NCBI GenBank assembly: GCA_023143935.1
Contig: JAGLGQ010000031.1
Coordinates: 1-12,016 of the forward strand
Direction: 5' to 3'
Origin: Minisyncoccota bacterium
Lineage (GTDB): Bacteria > Patescibacteriota > Minisyncoccia > Phycocordibacterales > GCA-2747955
DNA length: 12,016 bases
Shown one piece after another: positions 5,996 to 12,016 of this stretch. The position numbers were made by a program, and so were the translations under genes. A model generated the notes under the pieces. The model saw only the letters and a program-made list of their open reading frames with translations. It had not been told where the DNA came from and did no database searches. Each line of letters starts with the position of its first letter. Positions within the stretch are counted from its first letter, which is position 1.

Positions 5996-6580
5996 ATGGT
6001 AGAAGTAATTAATTCATCATTTATTCCTAAAAAGGAATTTAATAATAAAACAAAACAGGGGGGGGATAAATTTCATTTAAATGTTTTTTTTCTGATTTCT
6101 CTTGTTGTTTTTTTATCTATGATAATTGCTTTAATCGGGGTTAATTTATGGAAAATAGATTTGGAAAGAAGTAATAGAGAATTAAAAGAAAATTTTGCAA
6201 AAAATAAAGAAAATTATGGCATAGACACAATAATGCAATTTTCAGAATTAAATAAAAGAATTTCGGTTGGTAAAGAATTATTAAAAAAACATTATAATAT
6301 ATTACCAATATTTAGTTTTTTAGAAAAGAAAACGCAAAGTAATACACTTTTAACAGAATTTAATTTAGAGGAGGGCGAAAATTTTATTTTTGTTAGTGGT
6401 TTAGGAATTGCTCCAGATTTAGATGATTTATATTTACAATCTAAATCATATGCGGAAAATAAAAATATTGATAAATTAATTTTATCAAATATTTTGAGAA
6501 CAAAAGAGGGTTTTGTTATGTTTAATTTTGAATTTGAAGTAGATAAAACAAATTTAACAACAAGAGAATTTATTAATTAA
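5996..6580 (+). CDS. pilN: PilN-like type IV pilus inner-membrane protein
   Basis: PilN is a bitopic protein of the pilus alignment subcomplex; its N-terminal tail contacts cytosolic PilM and its periplasmic part pairs with PilO. The protein has 194 residues. It has a short polar cytoplasmic tail containing SSFIPKK (7-13), one transmembrane helix (about 29-51), a coiled-coil-like stretch (about 52-100), then an alpha/beta domain (about 100-188). The SFIPKK tail, single helix and size fit PilN proteins of Patescibacteria, but sequence identity alone would be weak. The call rests on architecture and on the pilO-like and pilB genes downstream. No pilM is visible in the window. A run of eight G lies between the tail and the transmembrane helix, and either a +1 or -1 slip truncates the product before the helix. 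The pilO-like gene starts 6 nt after the stop. Confidence 0.7.
   Translation: MVEVINSSFIPKKEFNNKTKQGGDKFHLNVFFLISLVVFLSMIIALIGVNLWKIDLERSNRELKENFAKNKENYGIDTIMQFSELNKRISVGKELLKKHYNILPIFSFLEKKTQSNTLLTEFNLEEGENFIFVSGLGIAPDLDDLYLQSKSYAENKNIDKLILSNILRTKEGFVMFNFEFEVDKTNLTTREFIN
6058..6065 (+). repeat. G8 homopolymer in pilN-like gene
   Basis: Eight G span codons 21-24 (Gln-Gly-Gly-Asp). Adding one G gives TAA right after three glycines (24 residues in all); losing one gives TAA after 27 residues. Both outcomes remove the transmembrane helix. Confidence 0.9.
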
Positions 6581-6586
6581 TATTTT

Positions 6587-7183
6587 ATGAATATAATAGC
6601 ATCAATTTTTTTAATAATCATTTCAATCTTTGGATTTTTAGGTTTTGGGTTTCTTGGTTATGCCATTGATCCTACTTATCAAGAAATTAAAGAACTTAGA
6701 TTAATAAGGGCAAACTATGTTGAGAAACGCGAAAATGCTTCAAAGATAGAGAAAGCAAAAATGGATTTAAAAAAAAAATATAAAGAGATATCGACAAATG
6801 ATTTACATAAAATTAAAAAGTTTTTACCAAATCATATAGATAATATTGAATTAATTGTAGATATAAATAGAATTGCAAAAAATAATAATATTAGGCATAT
6901 TGGTGATATTTTTCTGGAGAGAGAAACTTCACAAAAAAGGGGGGGGAATAAAGCAGAAATTGAAATAAAAGAAAAAGGCGATTATGAATCAATAACTTTA
7001 TCATTTTCTTTTGTTTCTAAGTATGAGAACTTTAAAAATTTTTTAAATGATTTAAAAAAGAGTTTAAGGTTGATGGATGTATCGGATATATCAATAAAAC
7101 AGATAGAAAGTCAAGAGGAAAATCCAAATGCAGATATTTTTCAATTTTCATTAGCAATTAGAACATACTGGTTAAATAAATAA
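6587..7183 (+). CDS. pilO: PilO-like type IV pilus inner-membrane protein
   Basis: PilO pairs with PilN in the membrane and periplasm to align the pilus machine. The 198-residue protein begins almost at once with a transmembrane helix (about 3-26). A charged coiled coil follows (about 32-72). Then comes KKFLPNHIDNIELIVDINRI (77-96), the leucine-proline plus helix pattern seen at the start of the PilO globular domain, and an alpha/beta fold ending with FSLAIRTYWL (187-196). The region from 114 to 130 (SQKRGGNKAE and following) is a polar loop whose Gly-Gly is encoded in a G8 run. It lies 6 nt after the pilN-like gene and 4 nt before the next one, so it is clearly within an operon. Assignment rests on fold pattern and position; either of the two proteins could be mislabelled PilN or PilO. 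Confidence 0.7.
   Translation: MNIIASIFLIIISIFGFLGFGFLGYAIDPTYQEIKELRLIRANYVEKRENASKIEKAKMDLKKKYKEISTNDLHKIKKFLPNHIDNIELIVDINRIAKNNNIRHIGDIFLERETSQKRGGNKAEIEIKEKGDYESITLSFSFVSKYENFKNFLNDLKKSLRLMDVSDISIKQIESQEENPNADIFQFSLAIRTYWLNK
6939..6946 (+). repeat. G8 homopolymer in pilO-like gene
   Basis: Eight G encode the end of Arg118 and Gly-Gly (119-120). Gain of one G gives a TAA two codons past the tract; loss of one gives a TAA about 7 codons past it. Either slip removes the C-terminal 75 or so residues, most of the globular domain. Confidence 0.9.
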
Positions 7184-7187
7184 TATT

Positions 7188-7613
7188 ATGAATTTAATAA
7201 AAAAACATTTAAATAAAATAATAATAGGAATAGCTTTAGTATTTATAAGTACTTTTGGTTATAATTATATTTCAGACCAATCTGGTGGAAATTCTGCTCT
7301 TGATGAAAAAATAATAAGTGAAAGTATGAATGAGGAGGCTGGGGAAATTATTAAGACGTTAAATGAATTAGGAAAAATTACCATAGATGCGAGTTTTTTT
7401 ACTGAAGATTTAGCTATAGGAAATTCAAACTTAGTTTCTTTTGTGGATTTAGTAGATTTTACTCAAACTAAGATACCAAACAAAATGGTTGGTAAGGTTA
7501 ATCCGTTTGTATTTAATAATATTTCTGGTAATAATCAGAATATACCAAAAAAAACTGAAACTGAAACTGAAACTGAAATTGAAACTGGAGATGGAGGTGA
7601 GATAGTAATATAA
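7188..7613 (+). CDS. Small membrane-anchored protein in pilP position
   Basis: I do not recognise this 141-residue protein by sequence. It has a basic N-terminus, one transmembrane helix (about 9-27) and an outward-facing domain of about 90 residues. It carries VGKVNPFVF (101-109), which resembles the (G-R/K)-x-NPF motif seen at the end of many small pilus-operon proteins, and an acidic tail TETETETEIETGDGGE (123-138). The gene sits 4 nt after pilO-like and 12 nt before pilB. That is where PilP lies in classical pilM-N-O-P operons, so a PilP-like role as a link in the alignment complex is an inference from order, size and topology. Unlike PilP it has no lipobox cysteine. The tail is encoded by a tandem hexamer repeat. 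Confidence 0.6.
   Translation: MNLIKKHLNKIIIGIALVFISTFGYNYISDQSGGNSALDEKIISESMNEEAGEIIKTLNELGKITIDASFFTEDLAIGNSNLVSFVDLVDFTQTKIPNKMVGKVNPFVFNNISGNNQNIPKKTETETETEIETGDGGEIVI
7554..7589 (+). repeat. ACTGAA hexamer tandem repeat
   Basis: Four perfect copies of ACTGAA (7554-7577) are followed by two degenerate ones (ATTGAA, ACTGGA). They encode the Thr-Glu tail of the pilP-position protein. A hexamer changes length by whole dipeptides, so slippage would vary the tail without a frameshift. Confidence 0.9.
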
Positions 7614-7625
7614 AAATAATTTTCT

Positions 7626-9344
7626 ATGTCATTAGTAGAAGAATTTGTTAAAAAAAAAATAATAGATGTAAACGAAGCGGTTTCCGTAGAAAAGGAAATG
7701 GTGTCTTCGGAAAAAACTTTAGATAAAATTTTATTATCTATGGATGTGTCATCATCTAAAATAATGGAAACAAAAAAAGAGTTTTTTTTAGATATTCCTG
7801 TTTTTTTTTATGATGAAACTGTAACTATACCTAAAACCATTTTAGATTATATACCAGAAGATTCTGCAAAAAGATATCATATGGTACCTTTGGCCGTTGA
7901 AGAAGGGGAGTTGATAATCGGAATGGTAAATCCTGGGGATTTGACGGCAAAAACAGTTTTACAATTTATTTCTAGTAAAATAGAAATGTCATATAAAATT
8001 AATCTTATATCTCAAGAACATTATGATCATGTTTTAACTAATTATAGCGGGGTTATAGGGGAAGTATCAAAAGCATTGGGAGAATATTCAACTGCTCAAG
8101 AAAGAGAATTAAAAAAACTTCGGGGAGAAATAGGTGGTGATGATATTGATGATTCAGATATTATTCGAGAAGATGCCCCTATTGCAAAAATTGTTTCCAA
8201 TATAATAAAAGGTGCTGCTGGAGGAAGAGCTTCTGATATTCATTTAGAAATTACTGAAAAAGAAATACTGGTTAGATATAGGGTTGATGGTATTTTAGAA
8301 AAATCTTTAGTTTTACCGAGAAATATACATAGGGCCATTGTTGCGCGTGTTAAAATTTTATCTGGTATTAAAATAGACGAAAGAAGAAGGCCACAGGATG
8401 GTAGATTTTCTGGTGCATTTTTGGGAAGGAAGATTGATTTTCGTGTATCTACTTTTCCTACTTATTATGGAGAAAAAGTAGTACTTCGTTTATTAGAACA
8501 AGATAGGGGGGCTTTACCGATTGAAAAAGTTGGTTTTACAAAAAGTAATTTAGAAAAAATAAAAAAAGCCATTGCTAATTCTTTTGGTATGATTTTGGTT
8601 TGTGGACCAACTGGTTCTGGTAAAACCAATACTCTCTATTCTTTATTAAATGAAGTTGATAAACAGCAAAAAAATGTTGTTTCTTTAGAAAATCCTATTG
8701 AGTTAAATATTCAGGGTGTTTCACAATCACAAGTTAGACCTGATATTGGTTATACTTTTGCAACGGGATTGAAGTCTATATTAAGACAAGATCCTGATAT
8801 TATAATGGTTGGAGAAATTCGTGATGAAGAAACAGCAAAATTAGCAATAGGAGCTTCTTTAACTGGTCATTTGGTACTTTCTACTATACATACAAATACA
8901 GCGGCAGATGTACCACAACGTCTTATAGACATGGGAGTTGAATCTTATCTTATTGGACCAACTCTTATAGCTGTGATAGGGCAACGACTTGTTAGAACTA
9001 TTAATCCAGAAGCAAAAATGGAAGAACCAATATCAGAAGAAGTTAGAATGTTTATAGATAGTAAAATTTCAGATTTATCACCAAAATTAAAAGAAAAATT
9101 TGCGGGAAAAAATATGTATGTTGCTAAATCTGTAAAAAATAATGAATCTGGAATGAAGGGGAGAACGGCTGTGTTTGAAATTTTAGAAATGACAGATAAA
9201 ATAAAGAGGTTGATTTTGACTGACCCATCTTCTTTATCTATTTATGATGAAGTTAGAAAAAACGATTTCACTACTTTTGTGGAAGATGGTATTTTAAAAG
9301 CTTTAGATGGAGTTACTACTTTTGATGAAGTAATGAGATTGTAA
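7626..9344 (+). CDS. pilB: Type IV pilus assembly ATPase PilB (GspE/PulE family)
   Basis: PilB is the cytosolic hexameric ATPase that drives pilus extension. The 572-residue protein has an N-terminal GspE/MshE-N-like region (about 1-140) and a linker. The second domain contains RASDIHLE (201-208) and the arginine-rich DERRRPQDGR (251-260). The RecA-like core has Walker A GPTGSGKTNT (327-336), an Asp-box segment SLENPIEL (353-360), Walker B with DPDIIMVGEIRDEETA (389-404, E397 catalytic) and the His box STIHTN (419-424). Three details are unusual: N335 where T is common after GKT, ENPIE in place of EDPxE, and no CxxC zinc pairs in the segment after QRLVRTI (453-459). It is the last gene of the pilus operon. 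pilC, pilT and pilM are not adjacent. PilB is preferred over secretion GspE because of the pilN/pilO context. Confidence 0.92.
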   Translation: MSLVEEFVKKKIIDVNEAVSVEKEMVSSEKTLDKILLSMDVSSSKIMETKKEFFLDIPVFFYDETVTIPKTILDYIPEDSAKRYHMVPLAVEEGELIIGMVNPGDLTAKTVLQFISSKIEMSYKINLISQEHYDHVLTNYSGVIGEVSKALGEYSTAQERELKKLRGEIGGDDIDDSDIIREDAPIAKIVSNIIKGAAGGRASDIHLEITEKEILVRYRVDGILEKSLVLPRNIHRAIVARVKILSGIKIDERRRPQDGRFSGAFLGRKIDFRVSTFPTYYGEKVVLRLLEQDRGALPIEKVGFTKSNLEKIKKAIANSFGMILVCGPTGSGKTNTLYSLLNEVDKQQKNVVSLENPIELNIQGVSQSQVRPDIGYTFATGLKSILRQDPDIIMVGEIRDEETAKLAIGASLTGHLVLSTIHTNTAADVPQRLIDMGVESYLIGPTLIAVIGQRLVRTINPEAKMEEPISEEVRMFIDSKISDLSPKLKEKFAGKNMYVAKSVKNNESGMKGRTAVFEILEMTDKIKRLILTDPSSLSIYDEVRKNDFTTFVEDGILKALDGVTTFDEVMRL

Positions 9345-9420
9345 TAAATTTATTTTAACACTTCTATCAAAATAGTTTGTTTATTATTAATTACTTTATT
9401 TAGAATATTTTTTTTGTTTA

Positions 9421-10836
9421 TTATTTTAAAGTTTGTTCATCCCCTTTATCTGATACATTAAAACCGAGATTTTTTATTTCTTCTCGTATTTTATCTGATT
9501 TTTGCCAATTTTTATTTTCTCGCGCTTTTTTTCTTTCTAATAACAATTTTTGAACATCATTAGAAATTTTTAAATTTTCTTTTTTTATTTCATTTAATTT
9601 TAATCCTAAAATTTTATCAAAATCTAATATTGTAAATTTTTTATCAATATCCGATAAATCAGATTTTAAAATTTCCCACACTATTGCCAAAGCTTCTGGA
9701 ATTGAGAAATCATCTTCAATTTTTTCTATAAATTTTTGCTTATATTTTTTATTCACTGCTCCACCATCAGGTAAATTTTGTATTTTATTTTGTAATTTTT
9801 CTAATGCATTTTTAGAAGCTTCAAGTGCTTCCCATGTAAAATTTTGTTTTGACCTATAATGAGCCTGTAAAAAAAAGTATCTTAAATCAAGGGGAGAGAA
9901 GCCCTTTTTTTCAATATCTGAAAGCAAAAAAGATGTTCCTTCTGATTTAGACATTTTTTTACCATCTACAAGTAAATGTTCATTATGTAACCAGTACTTT
10001 ACATATTCTGTATCGTTTGCATTTTCAGACTGAGCAATTTCATTTGTATGATGTATTGGTATATGTTCAATTCCCCCCATTTTTAAATCTAAAGTATCAC
10101 CAAGTAAAAATTTTGCCATAGCAGAACATTCCAAATGCCACCCCGGAAAACCCTCTCCGTGTTCTACTAAGGGTGAAGAAAATGATATAGTTGTCCAAGT
10201 TTGCAAGGCATTTTTATGCACTCCAGCCTTAAAAAACCATAATACAAAATCATTTGAATTTTTTTTATTTTTATCTTTAATTTCCCCCGTACCGGCACCG
10301 GATATATTATATTCTTCAGATTGACCAGATAATCTATGATAATCTTTAGCTTTTGATGTGTCAAAATAAATAGCTAGGGGGGTAATATAAGCAAAACTTT
10401 TTTCTAAAAGGATCTCTATCATTTCAATTTGTTCCTTAATATATTCAGTGGCTTTTGGTGTAGAGTTTGGAAAAATGGTATTTAATTTTTGGATATCTTC
10501 CTCGTAAGAATCTTGATATTTTTTGGCAATTTTATTCGGATCTAATTTTTCTCGTTTTGCCGCTTTTTCCATTCTATCTTCCCCTGTATCTGCATCTCCT
10601 TCATTGTCGCCGGACAAATGTCCAACATCCGTATAATTTCTTACAAAATTTACTTCATAACCCAAATATTTTAAACTTCTATTTATTAAATCTGCTAATA
10701 CAACAGAGCGAAGATTTCCGATATGTTGATTCCAGTATAATGTAGGACCACATTGATAAAATTTTATTTCTTTTTTATTTAATGGTTGAAAAATTTCTTT
10801 TTTTTTTGTTAAAGTATTTTTAATTTTTAAAGTCAT
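9421..10836 (-). CDS. cysS: Cysteinyl-tRNA synthetase
   Basis: CysRS is the class I synthetase that charges tRNA-Cys. The protein has 471 residues, close to the family norm of about 460. The active site starts with CGPTLYWNQHIGN (29-41), where HIGN (38-41) is the HIGH signature. GWHLECSAM (232-240) and HHTNE (262-266) follow, and KMSKS is at 294-298. C29, C237, H262 and E266 align in spacing with the four zinc ligands of the E. coli enzyme. The usual GGxDLxFPHHENE is replaced by GGIEHIPIHHTNE, a form I associate with Patescibacteria. The C-terminal anticodon-binding region is at about 365-471. The gene is convergent with pilB, with a 76-nt gap lacking a clear terminator, and divergent from the CofE-like gene. 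The ATG at 10836 has an extended -10 box 6 nt upstream. Confidence 0.95.
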   Translation of the reverse strand: MTLKIKNTLTKKKEIFQPLNKKEIKFYQCGPTLYWNQHIGNLRSVVLADLINRSLKYLGYEVNFVRNYTDVGHLSGDNEGDADTGEDRMEKAAKREKLDPNKIAKKYQDSYEEDIQKLNTIFPNSTPKATEYIKEQIEMIEILLEKSFAYITPLAIYFDTSKAKDYHRLSGQSEEYNISGAGTGEIKDKNKKNSNDFVLWFFKAGVHKNALQTWTTISFSSPLVEHGEGFPGWHLECSAMAKFLLGDTLDLKMGGIEHIPIHHTNEIAQSENANDTEYVKYWLHNEHLLVDGKKMSKSEGTSFLLSDIEKKGFSPLDLRYFFLQAHYRSKQNFTWEALEASKNALEKLQNKIQNLPDGGAVNKKYKQKFIEKIEDDFSIPEALAIVWEILKSDLSDIDKKFTILDFDKILGLKLNEIKKENLKISNDVQKLLLERKKARENKNWQKSDKIREEIKNLGFNVSDKGDEQTLK

Positions 10837-10842
10837 TAAAAT

Positions 10843-10851
10843 ATTTTAACA
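10843..10851 (-). promoter_or_regulatory. Extended -10 promoter of cysS
   Basis: On the minus strand this reads TGTTAAAAT, ending 6 nt before the cysS ATG. The predicted transcription start falls on the A of the start codon. It is identical to the box before the exonuclease gene at 1200-1208. No Shine-Dalgarno sequence or clear -35 is seen. Confidence 0.55.
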
Positions 10852-10893
10852 TGTTTTGTTTTGCAAAACTATTTTTTAATTAATTTTAGTTTA

Positions 10894-10902
10894 TGATATA
10901 AT
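10894..10902 (+). promoter_or_regulatory. Extended -10 promoter of the CofE-like/rlmB unit
   Basis: TGATATAAT is a consensus extended -10 ending 9 nt before the ATG at 10912, giving a leader of about 3 nt. There is no recognisable -35 at the usual distance and no Shine-Dalgarno sequence. Confidence 0.6.
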
Positions 10903-10911
10903 TTTTAAATT

Positions 10912-11625
10912 ATGCCAATATTAAAAAATGCTAATGACGGCAAGCAATTAGAAAAAATTTTTGATGGAATAATTTATAGAAGATATCCAGTTAAGACAAA
11001 GGTTATAAACTATAAAGATGATTTATTAAAGATTTTAGAAAATGAAACTAATAATTTTTTAGAAGATGGTGATGTTATTTTAATTGCTGAATCAGTAGTT
11101 TCTATTTCAGAAGGGAGAGCTTTTAAATTTTCTGAAATAAAATACGGTAAATTAGCTAAATTTTTATCACAATTTGTTACCAAAACTCCAGCGGGTATTG
11201 GTTTAGGAACACCTCAAACAATGCAATTAGCTATAAATGAAATTGGTTATTTGCGTATTTTATTTGCTTTTTTTATTTCAGCCATAACTAAACCGTTCGG
11301 TTTAAAAGGTATGTTTTATAGAATAGCGGGAGAAAAAGTTCGTGGTATAGATGGACCAACATCAAGTACTATTCCACCTTACAATGAATATGCTTCTTTA
11401 ATACCCAAAAAACCAAAAGAATTTGTAAAAAAAGCAGAATTATATTTTAAAAATAAAAAAAATTTAAATTTAGAATTTATAATAATAGATGCAAATGATA
11501 TTGGAGTAAATATTTTAGGAGCAAGAAACAAAAAAGAAAAAATTTTAGGAGAATTTTTAGCTTCTGATAATCCATTAGGTCAATCGGATCAATCAACTCC
11601 CTTTTTAATTTGTAAACAAAGTTAA
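10912..11625 (+). CDS. CofE-like gamma-glutamyl ligase (F420-0:L-glutamate ligase family)
   Basis: The 237-residue protein resembles the CofE family (COG1478), GTP-dependent enzymes that add gamma-linked glutamate. GDVILIAESVVSISEGRAF (53-71) matches the conserved GD-x(5)-K/E-VVS-x-EGR segment. PFGLKGMFYRIAGEKVRGID (127-146) and GPTSSTIPPYNEYASLIP (147-164) form the central conserved block, and IIDANDIGVNILG (191-203) lies in the C-terminal part. No signal peptide or convincing membrane helix is seen, although 104-125 is fairly hydrophobic. Nothing else in the window belongs to F420 synthesis, and Patescibacteria are not known for F420. Its acceptor may be another molecule; COG1478 members have been proposed to polyglutamylate folate in organisms lacking FolC. 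The rlmB-like gene starts 2 nt after its stop. Confidence 0.75.
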   Translation: MPILKNANDGKQLEKIFDGIIYRRYPVKTKVINYKDDLLKILENETNNFLEDGDVILIAESVVSISEGRAFKFSEIKYGKLAKFLSQFVTKTPAGIGLGTPQTMQLAINEIGYLRILFAFFISAITKPFGLKGMFYRIAGEKVRGIDGPTSSTIPPYNEYASLIPKKPKEFVKKAELYFKNKKNLNLEFIIIDANDIGVNILGARNKKEKILGEFLASDNPLGQSDQSTPFLICKQS

Positions 11626-11627
11626 AA

Positions 11628-12016
11628 ATGAAAAATATTAAACATAAAAAACAAAAAAAAGACGGATTACTTATATATGGACAAAATGTTGTTTTTGAAT
11701 TATTAAATTCTCAAAAAGATAATATTTTAGAATTTTATTTATTATCTACCAAGGAAATAAAAGAATCTTTAATTTCTAAAATTAAAGAAATTTCAAATAA
11801 ATATAAAATTAAAATTAACCATGTAGATAAAAATTTTTTTATAAAAAATTTTGGAGAAAATATAAATCATCAGGGAATTGTTGCAAAAATTAAATCATTT
11901 CAGTATAAAGATTTTACTCAATGGCAAGAAGAATCAAAACAAAAAGAGAAAGAATTAGTTTTGTTATTAGATAAAATAGAAGATGTTGGCAATTTTGGAG
12001 CAATTATTAGAACAGC
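11628..12016 (+). CDS. rlmB: SpoU/TrmH-family RNA 2'-O-methyltransferase (RlmB-like), C-terminus beyond window
   Basis: The frame begins at ATG 11628 and is open to the right edge (129 complete codons). The N-terminal substrate-binding domain is recognisable from LLIYGQNVVFELL (14-26) and HQGIVAKI (81-88). The SPOUT methylase domain begins with LLLDKIEDVGNFGAIIRT (112-129), the SpoU motif 1 with N122, G124 and R128. RlmB methylates the 2'-O of G2251 in the 23S rRNA peptidyl-transferase centre; TrmH-like tRNA methylases share these motifs but usually lack this N-terminal domain. Motifs 2 and 3, including the knot, lie outside the window. In many bacteria rlmB lies next to cysS, and here the two are within 800 nt though on opposite strands. 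The first 11 residues are very basic. It follows the CofE-like gene after 2 nt. Confidence 0.85.
   Translation, partial: MKNIKHKKQKKDGLLIYGQNVVFELLNSQKDNILEFYLLSTKEIKESLISKIKEISNKYKIKINHVDKNFFIKNFGENINHQGIVAKIKSFQYKDFTQWQEESKQKEKELVLLLDKIEDVGNFGAIIRT

Noticed and set aside
9345..9420. A possible bidirectional terminator between convergent pilB and cysS (palindrome AATAAATTTATT at 9343-9354; CTAT-CAAA-ATAG; T-rich stretches).
   Set aside because: The stems are only A/T or four pairs long and are not followed by a clean U-tract. I see no supported terminator here.
10167..10745. Two frames (minus 10167-10364 and plus 10467-10745) inside cysS.
   Set aside because: Both overlap the conserved coding sequence of cysS in other frames and show no protein family signal.
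1..12016. CRISPR arrays, tRNA genes, insertion sequences and attachment sites.
   Set aside because: No direct repeats with spacers, cloverleaf, transposase or terminal inverted repeats were seen. All gaps between genes are shorter than 200 nt.

Overview
The window is AT-rich DNA (roughly a quarter to 30 % GC by eye) packed with short genes, small gaps and A/T-ending codons. The gene content is a reduced bacterial core: MltG, RF1, PrmC, CysRS, an archaeal-type cytidylate kinase, an RlmB/TrmH-type methyltransferase, and a minimal type IV pilus cluster. Together with the diverged forms of CysRS, PilB and the PilN/PilO proteins, this points to a Candidate Phyla Radiation (Patescibacteria) genome, probably Parcubacteria-like. 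That assignment is an inference from protein features, not from a 16S gene.

Layout: (1) 1-1191, minus strand: an RNase H-like 3'-5' exonuclease followed 2 nt later by a UPF0489 (peptide-arginase-like) protein that runs off the left edge. (2) 1292-3323, plus strand: mltG and prfA, 7 nt apart. (3) 3324-3506: a gap holding a promoter, two consecutive hairpins with UUCG loops and a U-tract, which I read as an undescribed small RNA gene. (4) 3507-4259, minus strand: prmC, whose product methylates the GGQ glutamine of the release factor encoded next door. (5) 4303-5942, plus strand: an AI-2E-family membrane protein and a cytidylate kinase. (6) 5996-9344, plus strand: pilN-like, pilO-like, a small membrane-anchored protein in the pilP position, and the assembly ATPase pilB. 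(7) 9421-10836, minus strand: cysS, convergent with pilB. (8) 10912 to the right edge, plus strand: a CofE-like gamma-glutamyl ligase and the start of an RlmB-like 23S rRNA methyltransferase.

Three patterns cross gene boundaries. First, nearly every first gene of a transcription unit has a -10 box (often an extended TGnTATAAT or TGnTAAAAT) ending only 6 to 12 nt before the start codon, with no -35 needed and no Shine-Dalgarno sequence. This predicts leaderless or nearly leaderless mRNAs. Second, runs of 7-8 G occur in genes that are otherwise very poor in G+C. Two of them lie early in pilN and mid pilO, where a slip of one base in either direction ends translation almost at once. Third, all 12 visible stop codons are TAA or TAG, which are the two read by the RF1 encoded here.

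Most functions are housekeeping (translation termination, tRNA charging, rRNA modification, cell wall, nucleotides) plus surface pili. The least explained items are the small RNA, the UPF0489 protein and the CofE-like ligase.
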